Below are positions 1-8,100 of a DNA stretch of 64,000 nt, piece after piece. The position numbers and the translations under genes are program-made. The stretch spans positions 15,468 through 79,467 of the forward strand of contig CBFGTV010000006.1 of the NCBI GenBank assembly GCA_965652145.1, read 5' to 3'. The stretch comes from CBFGTV01 sp965652145. Its GTDB lineage: Bacteria > Bacillota > Clostridia > Peptostreptococcales > Natronincolaceae. Position 1 is the stretch's first letter; each line of letters begins with the position of its first letter. The notes beneath the pieces are model-generated. The model searched no databases. It was given only the letters and a program-made list of their open reading frames with translations, and was not told the origin of the DNA.

Positions 1-712
1 TTGCCTGATGCCCCTTAATTGCTTCAAGGAGCTTATCAACTGCTTCCTTTGATTTTAGCTCCTTGTTTCCCAGGGCATCGCTATGAAATTTAGCCTCAAG
101 GGTCTCTTTATTTTGAGTCATTAATTCCAGCGCTAAGCTCCAGTATTCTTCTGGTTCAAAGCTTTGAATTTCAGCCTCTCGATCTTTAATTATTTTCGTT
201 GCCACCGATTGAACTCTGCCGGCGCTGAGTCCCTTTCGGATATTTCTCCACAGTAGGGGACTAATCTTATATCCCACCAGTCGGTCCAGAACACGCCTGG
301 CCTGCTGGGCATCTACCAAGCTCTTGTTAATTTTCCTGGGTTTTTTTACTGCATTTTTAATAGCGTTTTTCGTAATCTCATTAAATTCAATTCGGCAGGG
401 GGTTTCTTCAGAAATATTTAAAGCATTGGCTAAATGCCATGATATTGCCTCACCCTCCCGGTCAGGGTCAGTAGCTAATAGAACTCGTTTGGCTTTTTTG
501 GCCTCTTGACGGATTTCCTTAAGAACAGGCCCCTTTCCTCGAATGGTAATATATTCAGGATTAAAGTTATTCTCTATATCAACGCCCAGCTTACTTTTGG
601 GTAAATCTATAATATGGCCCACAGAAGCCTTCACAACATAATTGTTTCCTAGAAATTTTTTTATTGTCTTTGCTTTAGCAGGTGATTCAACAATTACTAA
701 AGATTTTGCCAA
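1..712 (-). CDS. topA: DNA topoisomerase I, N-terminal part (runs off the left edge)
   Basis: Type IA topoisomerase that relaxes negative supercoils. The reading frame begins with TTG at 712 (reading MAKSLVIVESPAKAKTIKKF) behind an ideal GGAGGTG ribosome site 7 nt upstream, and stays open to base 1, giving about 237 residues. Visible are the TOPRIM domain with the metal-binding ATDPDREGEA motif near residue 104 and the start of the topoisomerase core (DAQQARRVLDRLVGY, then SAGRVQSVA). The catalytic tyrosine and C-terminal zinc ribbons lie outside the window. It sits directly downstream of dprA, as in many Firmicutes, and has its own promoter inside the dprA end. Confidence 0.95.
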   Translation of the reverse strand, partial: MAKSLVIVESPAKAKTIKKFLGNNYVVKASVGHIIDLPKSKLGVDIENNFNPEYITIRGKGPVLKEIRQEAKKAKRVLLATDPDREGEAISWHLANALNISEETPCRIEFNEITKNAIKNAVKKPRKINKSLVDAQQARRVLDRLVGYKISPLLWRNIRKGLSAGRVQSVATKIIKDREAEIQSFEPEEYWSLALELMTQNKETLEAKFHSDALGNKELKSKEAVDKLLEAIKGHQA

Positions 713-773
713 TTACCACACCTCCAATGTGTAAGCATTTATTTTGGAAACATTAGACAAATTCATTCCTTCC

Positions 774-802
774 ATTATACCAAGTAATTAATTGACTGTA
801 AA
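774..802 (-). promoter_or_regulatory. sigma-A promoter for topA
   Basis: On the minus strand TTTACA (802-797) and TATAAT (779-774) are separated by exactly 17 bp. Transcription would start near 767, giving a 5' leader of about 55 nt before the TTG start of topA. The -35 box and spacer overlap the last codons of dprA, so topA can be expressed independently of dprA. Confidence 0.7.
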
Positions 803-1876
803 TGTTTTACCCGGCAATTGGCTGATGAACCCCTTTAATTCTAATGCTGTCAGTATGCCATTTAACTCTTGAATCTTACCTTTAGTCATATAGGCAAGCA
901 TATCGATATGAATCGGCCCCTTCTTAATGATCTCATAAACCTCAGTTTCTCGTTGGCTTAAGGAAGAGGCCCTTTCCTTTGGTTGAGGAGCAAGGGAGCC
1001 ATATATTTGTTCTAAATCATGCAGTATATCTGCTATTTCCAGCAGTGGCTTTGCACCCTCTCTAATCAACAAATTGGTTCCTCTACTTTGGGGTTGATTA
1101 ATGTTGCCGGGCAAAGCGTAGACCTCTTTACCCTGTTGAAGGGCAAAGTCTACTGTAATAAGGGCGCCGCTTTTTTCTGCAGCCTCAATGACCACAACCC
1201 CATCTGAAAGACCACTGATCATTCTATTTCTGGCAGGAAAATGATGCTTCAAGGGGAGCGTCTCAGGACTATACTCACTGATTAGACAACCTTTTTCAGT
1301 AATTTGTTCCCCTAATTCTCGATTTGATGCAGGGTAACATTGATCCAGACCACAGGCCAGTACCCCAAGGGTATAGCCCCCATTTTCCAGCGACCCTCTA
1401 TGGCCCACAGCATCAATTCCCAAGGCTAGACCACTGACGATTCCCACCCCTCGAAGGGATAATTCCTTGGCAAACTGATATGCCGCCCATCTTCCGTAGC
1501 TGCTGGCTTTTCGTGAGCCCACCATGGCCACCATGGGCCTGTTGAGGTCCAAGGTTCCTTTTATATATATTACAATAGGGGGATCGTATATTCCCTTTAG
1601 TTTTGAAGGATAATCCGTATCACACAGGGTAATGGCCCGGATATTATTTTTTAACAGCCCCTCCTGAATTGATTCAAGAAAGGCTCCAGTTCTATTTTTC
1701 TTCATTCGATCTACAATTATTCGGTGATTCTTGAGGGCTCTTTGCAAATGTTGTTCATCTGCCTCAAAAATTTCACAAAGGCCTCCAAAATAATCCTTCA
1801 GCCTCGTCAACATTTGATAGGTCATTCCCCCCAAATGACTTAACCAAATTAAAGTTTCTCGTTCTGATAATCCCAT
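788..1876 (-). CDS. dprA: DNA-processing protein DprA (Smf)
   Basis: Single-strand DNA-binding protein that loads RecA on incoming DNA during transformation; also kept in many non-competent bacteria. 362 aa. An N-terminal helical region (1-100) is followed by the DprA Rossmann-like core with GSRKASSYG at 120-128 and SGLALGID at 148-155, then FPARNRMISGLS and LPGNINQPQSRGTN. The C-terminal 60 residues look like the DprA winged-helix domain. The ATG start has an AAAGGGG site upstream. It lies between a PlsC-like gene and topA; comM, another gene linked to uptake of DNA, lies 4 kb away on the same strand. Confidence 0.95.
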   Translation of the reverse strand: MGLSERETLIWLSHLGGMTYQMLTRLKDYFGGLCEIFEADEQHLQRALKNHRIIVDRMKKNRTGAFLESIQEGLLKNNIRAITLCDTDYPSKLKGIYDPPIVIYIKGTLDLNRPMVAMVGSRKASSYGRWAAYQFAKELSLRGVGIVSGLALGIDAVGHRGSLENGGYTLGVLACGLDQCYPASNRELGEQITEKGCLISEYSPETLPLKHHFPARNRMISGLSDGVVVIEAAEKSGALITVDFALQQGKEVYALPGNINQPQSRGTNLLIREGAKPLLEIADILHDLEQIYGSLAPQPKERASSLSQRETEVYEIIKKGPIHIDMLAYMTKGKIQELNGILTALELKGFISQLPGKTFTVN

Positions 1877-1904
1877 AGCTACCCCTTTCCCGCTTTAGTT
1901 GCCG

Positions 1905-2693
1905 TTAATTAACGCTCCAATTTGTTAAATGTTCTTGAATAAAGGTGACAGCCCGATGGTGGGCATCCCTTCCATTCCCTTCTATCTTAATGGGCTTTCC
2001 AAAGGCAAAATGAATTGTTCGATTACGAAAAATCGGCCCTAAATCCTTTAAATATTTACCATTTTCCCAAAAGTCAGTTTTTAAAGCCACAGGCACAATG
2101 GCTCCATCAACCCTTTTAGCCAGCTTTACCCCCAGACTGTTAAATTCCTCTGGAATAAACCGAGTTGTTCTGGTACTCTGGGGGAATATAGTGATTGAAG
2201 TCCCCTTTTCTAAAAGGGCCTGTCCTTCGGTTAAAACCTTTTGTAAATCATTCCGGGGATTAGCCCGGCCTACTACAATCGGATTTTGAGAACCAATAAC
2301 TTCTCCAAAAATTGGAGCCCTTAACAGACTCTCCTTAACCACAAAGGTCATTTCCATAAGGGGTGCTATCATACATGGCAATACAACAGTTTCCAAGGTA
2401 CTCATATGATTGCAGACAAAAACCACAGGCTGTTTTATTTCTAATAAATTGTTTAATCCGGTAATATGAAATCTTCCGCCACAGCCTTCAATCGATTTAA
2501 AGATATCAAAGGACGCTGCAGCCCATTGTTCTCGATGGTAAATTCCTGCTCTGACCTTTTTTCTTGAAGCCAGTCCCTGCTTTACAAAACGCCACATTAA
2601 ATAAACACGGGTATTGAATACCATTTTATCTAATAAAAACCTTGGTGTATCGGCAGGTGTTATATATTCATCGGCAGTAAAATACCTTTCCAT
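1905..2693 (-). CDS. PlsC-like 1-acylglycerol-3-phosphate acyltransferase with altered motifs
   Basis: 262 aa, lysophospholipid acyltransferase (LPLAT) fold, probably a membrane-associated acyltransferase of phospholipid synthesis. Motif I reads NHMSTLE (95-101) where the family normally has NHxSxxD, and motif III reads FPQSTRT (170-176) instead of FPEGTRS. The histidine of the catalytic dyad is kept but its acidic partner is Glu rather than Asp. A divergent LPLAT subfamily with such motifs exists, so this is probably active rather than degenerate; its acyl acceptor is not predictable. It is 28 bp upstream of dprA and follows lepB, so it is likely cotranscribed with membrane and envelope genes. 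Confidence 0.8.
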   Translation of the reverse strand: MERYFTADEYITPADTPRFLLDKMVFNTRVYLMWRFVKQGLASRKKVRAGIYHREQWAAASFDIFKSIEGCGGRFHITGLNNLLEIKQPVVFVCNHMSTLETVVLPCMIAPLMEMTFVVKESLLRAPIFGEVIGSQNPIVVGRANPRNDLQKVLTEGQALLEKGTSITIFPQSTRTTRFIPEEFNSLGVKLAKRVDGAIVPVALKTDFWENGKYLKDLGPIFRNRTIHFAFGKPIKIEGNGRDAHHRAVTFIQEHLTNWSVN

Positions 2694-2754
2694 CTCTTCT
2701 CACCCTCTATTTCATCTATAATATTGCCTCTTTCCCCTGAATGTAGTCTGATAT

Positions 2755-3342
2755 TTAAAAGAACCTCAGCCTTTCTAGGGGATAAAATCGAAGCAAAACC
2801 TTTCCTCTGATATTTCTGATTGGGATTGCCCCAACATTACGGCTGTCTCTGCTGTCGTTTCGATTGTCTCCCATTACAAAAATATGATCCTTGGGTACTA
2901 TGATGGTTTCATAGTGTTCCTCCATGGGTTCATTTAAATATGGCTCATCTACCCTTTCACCATTTAGATAAAGCTCTGAACCTTTAAATTCCAACTGATC
3001 ACCAGGCATTCCAATGACTCGTTTTATCCACATTTTTTTATTAGAACCACCAAACACTCTTTTAAAAATGGCACTGTCCAACAGGTCATCCCCCAGGCCA
3101 CGGACAACACTGACATCGCTATCTACAATAACAATGTCTCCATATTGGGGCTGTATGCCTAAAAATCCCGATAGCTTCCAGGTGAAAATTTGATCTCCTT
3201 CGTAAAAGGTTGGTACCATGGAGCTTTGCTGAACTCTATAGATTTCTAAAACAAATATATTCAACAGGACGGCTATTACCACGGAAAATATAATCACCTT
3301 AACCCATTCCACCAATTCCTTAGAGGCATCTTCCAGCTTCAT
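2755..3342 (-). CDS. lepB: signal peptidase I
   Basis: Type I signal peptidase cleaving Sec and Tat signal peptides at the outer face of the membrane. 195 aa with one N-terminal transmembrane segment (about 16-33). The catalytic serine is Ser41 in SSMVPT and the catalytic lysine is in the WIKRVIGMPGD box near residue 107; GDNRNDSRDSR and the C-terminal GKVLLRFYPL complete the family motifs. A stretch of about 30 residues between the two catalytic boxes is longer than in the shortest Gram-positive enzymes, as in some other clostridial LepB proteins. The ATG start has GAAGGGG upstream. Confidence 0.95.
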   Translation of the reverse strand: MKLEDASKELVEWVKVIIFSVVIAVLLNIFVLEIYRVQQSSMVPTFYEGDQIFTWKLSGFLGIQPQYGDIVIVDSDVSVVRGLGDDLLDSAIFKRVFGGSNKKMWIKRVIGMPGDQLEFKGSELYLNGERVDEPYLNEPMEEHYETIIVPKDHIFVMGDNRNDSRDSRNVGAIPIRNIRGKVLLRFYPLERLRFF

Positions 3343-3506
3343 ATCTTTTCCCCTTCATATATATCAGTTTAAATTCACCAGAACCCATGTAGACGGAACA
3401 TAGGTACGGTCTATTATCTATTATTCTTCAAGGAGTGATGATTTCCTTTTTAAAAAGACTTTTTTCACCAAATTTTTATTTTACAACCCCTAATTTTATT
3501 CCATGG

Positions 3507-3550
3507 AAAAAACCAGTATCCCCACGTATTTTACGCTTTGATAACTGGTT
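3507..3550 (-). terminator. intrinsic terminator closing the candidate ncRNA
   Basis: Minus-strand hairpin AACCAGT/ACTGGTT (3550-3544 with 3517-3511), continued by ATC/GAT and an inner CGTA/TACG stem, then six Ts (3512-3507). The internal loop CAAAG/TGGGG resembles that of the hairpin at 49203-49247. Confidence 0.65.
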
Positions 3551-3709
3551 ATAAACGATGGCATTAAACCTAGTACCAGGCGTCATTTAAATGACGAGAT
3601 AAGACCTAAGCAAATTTCCTAGTTCAAGACAGAGGAGAAAACAATATTGAACTATATGGACGTTATACCAGGAATAACCTTGCCTTTATTTGCGAAAGGG
3701 TACTAGGCT
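3507..3709 (-). ncRNA. candidate standalone structured RNA, family not identified
   Basis: About 200 nt with no convincing reading frame. Reading the minus strand: a TATAAT box at 3720-3715 precedes a 9-bp closing stem (CCTAGTACC 3707-3699 with GGTACTAGG 3577-3569). Inside lie a hairpin CCTTT/AAAGG with loop CGCAAAT, a hairpin GTTAT/ATAAC, an 8-bp hairpin TAGTTCAA/TTGAACTA and a 6-bp hairpin CGTCAT/ATGACG. The first loop (GCAAAT) is perfectly complementary to ATTTGC at 3615-3610, a possible pseudoknot. After the closing stem comes a hairpin (3550-3511) followed by TTTTTT, an intrinsic terminator. All stems are read by eye. No -35 box is clear. A known clostridial family such as the raiA motif is possible but I could not match its consensus. 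Confidence 0.5.
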
Positions 3710-3782
3710 ATTGTATTATACAGGGTTCAATCTGTCTACCGTTCATTTTCTTCCTTTATATAGAATGTACTTTTAATTGATT

Positions 3783-4430
3783 TTATGAAAGCTCCAGAGA
3801 ACATCGGGGGGCTTCAATTGTTAAGACTCCCCCGCAATGAGAAATCTGCTGATATTGACATTTCCATCCCATCGCTTCGAGGTCCTTCATGAATGTTTCG
3901 GCCACCACATATTCCTCTTGGTGATCCCATTGATCTTTATATTGTGCTCTGCAGGCCTCAAGCTGCTGCCTATTGGTAAAGGAAATATCTGCAATAATGA
4001 TTTTTCCGTTATCCTTTAAAATTGGTCTTATTAAATTCAACAGCTCTATTTTTTCTTGATTCTTCAAATGATGAAAAGCATAGGAGGAAACAACATAATC
4101 AAACCTGTTTTCTGTAACCTCAACGGGCAGTCCCTTACTGAAGTCATGACAATAAAAACAGGCCTTTGGCATTTTTCGTCGGGCCCTTTCCAGCATTTTT
4201 TCAGAAAAGTCGATTCCACAAATTCGGCTTCCCCGCTTGTACAGCAGATAGGATAGTAGTCCTGTTCCTACACCGATATCAAGGATTTTCTTTTCTTCAG
4301 GACAATCAATCAAGCTATGAACACAGGTCAAGACATCATAGTATCCTCCAAAGGGATATTCATCCCCAGCCTCTGAAATACCTTCATCATAGCTTTGTGC
4401 CCAATTATCAAAGCCTTCCTTCGCTAACAT
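3783..4430 (-). CDS. class I SAM-dependent methyltransferase
   Basis: 215 aa when started at the ATG at 4430, which follows AAAGGAGG; an earlier in-frame ATG at 4472 lacks a ribosome site. The SAM-binding glycine motif LDIGVGTGLLSYLL lies near residue 52, an acidic residue in GIDFSEKMLERA follows, and post-motif FDYVVSSYAFHHL is typical of small-molecule methyltransferases (YrrT-like). The substrate cannot be told. It is separated from its neighbours by long intergenic regions and belongs to a patch of three non-housekeeping genes between lepB and comM. Confidence 0.8.
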   Translation of the reverse strand: MLAKEGFDNWAQSYDEGISEAGDEYPFGGYYDVLTCVHSLIDCPEEKKILDIGVGTGLLSYLLYKRGSRICGIDFSEKMLERARRKMPKACFYCHDFSKGLPVEVTENRFDYVVSSYAFHHLKNQEKIELLNLIRPILKDNGKIIIADISFTNRQQLEACRAQYKDQWDHQEEYVVAETFMKDLEAMGWKCQYQQISHCGGVLTIEAPRCSLELS

Positions 4431-4510
4431 AATCCATCCTCCTTTTACTTTATAAAAATTATTATGGTTCACCTTTTTTCACAGCTTAATGAATCCATAT
4501 TTGCATTTTT

Positions 4511-4529
4511 AAAAGTCTTTTCCTAAGAC
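4511..4529 (-). terminator. weak hairpin with T-tract after the DUF2500 gene
   Basis: On the minus strand GTCTT/AAGAC (4529-4525 with 4519-4515) is followed by TTTT, 14 bp downstream of the DUF2500 stop codon. The stem is only 5 bp, so termination is uncertain. Confidence 0.35.
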
Positions 4530-4542
4530 CTTCGCAAAGGCT

Positions 4543-4950
4543 TTAAATTTCATTGTCCTCCTGAAGCCTTCTTTCATAGCCCAGGTATCTTGTTCCCTGG
4601 AATTTTAATATTCCTACATCTCCCTCCACCAGCATGCTATATTCCTGGGGCTTGACTAAAAATTCCATACGATCACCGCTTTCCACCTGAAAGGTAACAT
4701 AGTAGCTGGTATCTGTGCTGGTATGATGAAGATTATTACCTGCATGGTGACTAGAAGAACTGACATTGGTTCTTTTTGTCACCACCTTAGCTGCCACAGA
4801 AAGAACCGGCTGCTTGTTGTTATAGCTCCACTGACCGATTCCCTTAATAATCATCACTATTATCGTTCCAAAAACAACCACAGCAATCACCACAAGAAGA
4901 ACTGGCATTAAAGAAAACATAAAATTTTCAAATGGACTGGAATAAAACAT
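4543..4950 (-). CDS. DUF2500 membrane-anchored protein
   Basis: 135 aa from the ATG at 4950, which follows GGAGGGAGACG. One strongly hydrophobic segment lies at about residues 9-34 (FSLMPVLLVVIAVVVFGTII), followed by a soluble domain with the DUF2500 pattern: VVTKRT, a Ser/His-rich insert, TSYYVTFQVESGDRMEF, then LVEGDVGILKFQGTRYLGYER. The function of the family is unknown. It is a single gene with its own promoter. Confidence 0.8.
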   Translation of the reverse strand: MFYSSPFENFMFSLMPVLLVVIAVVVFGTIIVMIIKGIGQWSYNNKQPVLSVAAKVVTKRTNVSSSSHHAGNNLHHTSTDTSYYVTFQVESGDRMEFLVKPQEYSMLVEGDVGILKFQGTRYLGYERRLQEDNEI

Positions 4951-5021
4951 CGTCTCCCTCCTGACATTCAAAATTTTTTCGCTATCCCTAAAGAAAAGAA
5001 ATGTTCATAATTTATTGTCCC

Positions 5022-5051
5022 ATACTATAATATATGATGCTAGGGAGTCAA
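5022..5051 (-). promoter_or_regulatory. promoter for the DUF2500 gene
   Basis: Minus strand TTGACT (5051-5046), then TAGTAT (5027-5022) at 18 bp, or TATAGT at 16 bp. The predicted start near 5015 gives a leader of about 65 nt. Confidence 0.5.
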
Positions 5052-5466
5052 TGAGAAATTTAATTCAAGAATTCTACCGACCATCATACCTATCTAGCAA
5101 TATATACAGTATACAATCATTTTACCGCGCTTTAGTTATGCCTGTATTCTATTGTTAGATTGTTGAATATAAAAATCTTTCCATTCAAGCGAGGCCTGGT
5201 GGTATGCAAGATAGATTAGTACTCAGCAACTAATTTATTGTTGGAAACTACTTTTGAAAGAAATGAAACATTGAGCAATGTAGGCTGAGCTATCTATTAT
5301 AGCATATTTTTATACAATACTCTCTATATTCAGCTATTGATGCCCTTCTTATTTTATCATAAAATAGTCGGCAATGTTGGGAAAAAGCGTGGCTGCTTTG
5401 GTGCTATATCTTCTTTAAAGGCAAGAAGGTTCTTGTTCTAGGCTATAAGCTTTATCTTTTTTACAA
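5052..5466. other. intergenic stretch with no recognised feature
   Basis: About 415 A+T-rich bases between the DUF2500 promoter and the end of the O-acetyltransferase gene. All frames are broken by stops, and I see no convincing hairpin with a T-tract, repeat or RNA motif. It may be decayed sequence. Confidence 0.5.
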
Positions 5467-6072
5467 TTAGGTAAAATCTGCTATTCTTAAATTTTTATAG
5501 TAATATTCCCGATCTTCATCGGTAATTTTTCGTATTACCCTGCATGGATTCCCGACAGCAATAGAATTGGCTTCGATATCTCTGGTGACGACGCTGCCGG
5601 CGCCGATTACCACATTATCACCAATGGTTACACCGGGATTAATAATTACGCCTCCTCCAATCCATACATTATTTCCAATGGTAATGGGAAAAGCGTATTC
5701 TATCCCCTGATTTCGGGGCTCATGATGTATCGGATGCCCTGCCGTAAACAGGCATACATTGGGTGCAAATAGTACATTGTCTCCAATACTTACCGTGGCA
5801 CAGTCAAGGATGGTACAATTGTAATTTGAATAAAAATTGTCTCCAACCGAAATATTGTAACCGTAGTCACAGCGAAAGGGAGGTTCAATAAAAAATCCTT
5901 TCCCTACGCTGCCAAAGAGCTGCTTGATCATTTCATTACGTTTTTCCAGTTCATTAGGCCTTAGGCTGTTATAGTTAAATAATAATTCCTTTGCATGCTG
6001 ACGTTCCTGAAATAATTCCTCACCAAAGGACTGATAGGGCCTTCCCGCCAGCATTTTTTCCTTTTCTGTCAT
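5467..6072 (-). CDS. maltose/galactoside-type O-acetyltransferase
   Basis: 201 aa left-handed beta-helix acetyltransferase that transfers acetyl from acetyl-CoA to a sugar hydroxyl. The start is the ATG at 6072 (MTEKEKMLAGRPY), behind AAGGAGG; the open frame upstream overlaps comM and is not coding. N-terminal Mac domain (MTEKEKMLAG...NSL), then hexapeptide repeats from about residue 60 (ISVGDNFYSNYNCTILD, VSIGDNVLFAPNV), the catalytic histidine in FTAGHPIH and a C-terminal IGDNVVIGAGSVVTRDI. The true acceptor sugar in vivo is unknown for most family members. It lies 31 bp after comM and may be cotranscribed with it. Confidence 0.88.
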   Translation of the reverse strand: MTEKEKMLAGRPYQSFGEELFQERQHAKELLFNYNSLRPNELEKRNEMIKQLFGSVGKGFFIEPPFRCDYGYNISVGDNFYSNYNCTILDCATVSIGDNVLFAPNVCLFTAGHPIHHEPRNQGIEYAFPITIGNNVWIGGGVIINPGVTIGDNVVIGAGSVVTRDIEANSIAVGNPCRVIRKITDEDREYYYKNLRIADFT

Positions 6073-6103
6073 ACCTGCCGACCTCCTTATTTTTGAATAG
6101 TCA

Positions 6104-7630
6104 TTACAAAGCTCCCCGTATATTTCGATATTGAAGGGCCTCTGAAATATGATGGGACTGAATGCCTTCACTGGCCTCTAAATCTGCAATCGTTCGGGAA
6201 ACCCTTAATATTCGATTATATGCCCTGGCGGTTAGATTCATCCGCCTAAAGGCCTGTTCCATCATCGCCTTTGCCCCTGGTTCAAGACCACAATATTTTT
6301 TGATATGGGAGGGGCTTAATTGGGCATTATTATATATTTTAATTTTCTTATACCTTTCCTGCTGTATTTCATTGGCTTTTTCAACTCTTTTTCTGATGGT
6401 TTTTGAATCCTCCGCCTGCCTCTTAAGGGTTAAATCCTGATAGGTGACAGCATTGGTTTCCAGTACCAAATCAATACGATCCAAAAGGGGCCCCGACACC
6501 TTTCCCATATAGCGCTTGATTTGCTGATGGGTACAGGTACATTCCACACCGGCATTGGTTTGATAATAGCCGCAGGGGCATGGGTTGGCAGCAGCAATCA
6601 GCATAAATCTTGAGGGATAGATATAGGAGCCATTTACCCGAGATAAGCTGATAAAACCATCCTCTATGGGCTGTCTTAATACCTCCAGGGTGGTTTTAGA
6701 AAACTCCGGCAATTCATCTAAAAATAAAACCCCCAGATGGCTAAGGGATACTTCACCGGGCTTTGGAATTCTACCGCCCCCGGTGATAGCAATAGTTGAG
6801 GTGGTATGATGGGGAGCTCGAAAGGGCCTTTTTTGGATGATGCCCTCTCGGTGGTCTAACATGCCGGCGACGCTATAAATTTTTGTTATCTCAATGGCCT
6901 CATCAAAGCTCAAGGAGGGAAGAATCGACGGAAGCCGTCTGGCGGCCATGGTTTTGCCTGAGCCGGGAGGTCCTATCATGAATAAATTGTGCCCCCCTGC
7001 TGCGGCAATTTCCATTCCACGCTTCAAATTTTCCTGACCGCTGATATCTTTAAAATCCTCCAGATATTCCGGCACCGATTCAAATACCCTTTTATCCCCC
7101 TCCACAGCCATCAGGGTAATTTCCCCATTAATAAAGGCTGCAAGCTCCTTTAGGGTGCTTACCCCCAGGCAACTAAGCCCCATGACCAGCCTTGCCTCCT
7201 CTAGATTTTCCTTTGGTAAAATTACTTTTGTATAGCCCCTCTGATGCATTGACAAAAGCATCGGCAATACACCGTTCACCCGTTGTATTTTACCATCAAG
7301 GGAAAGCTCTCCTAAAATGATTGTCTGACTAAGATCATATTCCTTTATTTGTCCTGAAGCTGTTAGAATACCCAGGGCAATGGGTAAATCAAAGTGAGTA
7401 CCTTCTTTTTTTGTATCGGCCGGCGCCAAATTAACTGTAATTCTTTTTAAGGGAAAGCTCAATTCACTGTTGTTAATAGCCGCCCTGACCCGTTCCCTAG
7501 ATTCCTTTACTTCCTGATCAGGCAGCCCCACCAGGTTCATTACAGGCAATCCATTGGACAGGTCAATTTCTACATTGATATCGGTTGCCTCCATACCATT
7601 GATACAGCAGGTTTTAATAATAGAAAGCAT
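6104..7630 (-). CDS. comM: YifB/ComM-family Mg-chelatase-like AAA+ ATPase
   Basis: 508 aa. The N-terminal Lon-S5-like domain (about 1-170; LSNGLPVMNLVGLP, RITVNLAPAD) precedes an AAA+ ATPase core with Walker A GPPGSGKT at 220-227, Walker B VLFLDELPEF, then AANPCPCGYY and a zinc-like CTCTH region, and the Mg-chelatase C-terminal helical domain ending at RNIRGAL. Gamma-proteobacterial ComM is a hexameric branch-migration helicase in natural transformation; the clostridial role is inferred. ATG start with AAAAGGAG upstream. Confidence 0.93.
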   Translation of the reverse strand: MLSIIKTCCINGMEATDINVEIDLSNGLPVMNLVGLPDQEVKESRERVRAAINNSELSFPLKRITVNLAPADTKKEGTHFDLPIALGILTASGQIKEYDLSQTIILGELSLDGKIQRVNGVLPMLLSMHQRGYTKVILPKENLEEARLVMGLSCLGVSTLKELAAFINGEITLMAVEGDKRVFESVPEYLEDFKDISGQENLKRGMEIAAAGGHNLFMIGPPGSGKTMAARRLPSILPSLSFDEAIEITKIYSVAGMLDHREGIIQKRPFRAPHHTTSTIAITGGGRIPKPGEVSLSHLGVLFLDELPEFSKTTLEVLRQPIEDGFISLSRVNGSYIYPSRFMLIAAANPCPCGYYQTNAGVECTCTHQQIKRYMGKVSGPLLDRIDLVLETNAVTYQDLTLKRQAEDSKTIRKRVEKANEIQQERYKKIKIYNNAQLSPSHIKKYCGLEPGAKAMMEQAFRRMNLTARAYNRILRVSRTIADLEASEGIQSHHISEALQYRNIRGAL

Positions 7631-7823
7631 TTTTTAAACTCCTTTTTAGCCTATAATATTCCATTAATTACAAGATTCGCTGTAAAATAATAATTTCCTT
7701 TTTAATTTGATAAAATTCTACCGCTGCTATGGAGGCGGATTATTATTTTTTTGATGTTATTGAAGATAACTAAGAATAGCTTTCATAATACAGGAAAAAA
7801 TAAAATAGTATATTTATGCTATT

Positions 7824-7852
7824 TTGACATGGAAATAAAGATATGATATAAT
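7824..7852 (+). promoter_or_regulatory. consensus sigma-A promoter for eam
   Basis: TTGACA (7824-7829), 17-bp spacer, TATAAT (7847-7852): a perfect match to the consensus. Transcription should start near 7859, about 240 nt before the eam start codon. Confidence 0.85.
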
Positions 7853-7858
7853 TATTCA

Positions 7859-8100
7859 CTACAGAATCCTATCTTTAATAAATCAATCTTTATTTTCCCT
7901 TCTTGTGAAGCTTACAGCTTTGCAGCCTTTTAGACATCCAAAATACTACATGTAGAATTAAGCGATTATGATATCAAAAATAGATCTATGTTTGATATCG
8001 ATTAGAATTTTTTTGTTCTTTTCAAGAGACAGACTTATAAAATTATTTAGGTACGCTAATGGTTTGAAATGCAAAACACCACTGATAAGGAGGAGATGCG
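7859..8100 (+). promoter_or_regulatory. long 5' leader of eam with an inverted repeat and T-tract
   Basis: A leader of about 240 nt. It holds a 9-bp perfect inverted repeat, GATATCAAA (7970-7978) and TTTGATATC (7991-7999), then a run of seven Ts starting 8 nt later (8008-8014). The T-run is further from the stem than in standard intrinsic terminators. Small hairpins AAGCT/AGCTT and CTACATGTAG lie upstream. I recognise no known riboswitch consensus, including that of the lysine riboswitch. A second weaker promoter (TTGTTC, 17 bp, TATAAA) may lie near 8014-8042. The 193 bases at 7631-7823 next to comM hold nothing clear. Confidence 0.45.

Noticed and set aside
5052..5466. Decayed gene or mobile-element remnant in the DUF2500-acetyltransferase gap
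   Set aside because: No protein-like segment in any frame and no terminal repeats or target duplications were visible.
7859..8100. Lysine riboswitch in the eam leader
   Set aside because: None of the conserved lysine-riboswitch blocks is present, and the enzyme is predicted to act on glutamate.
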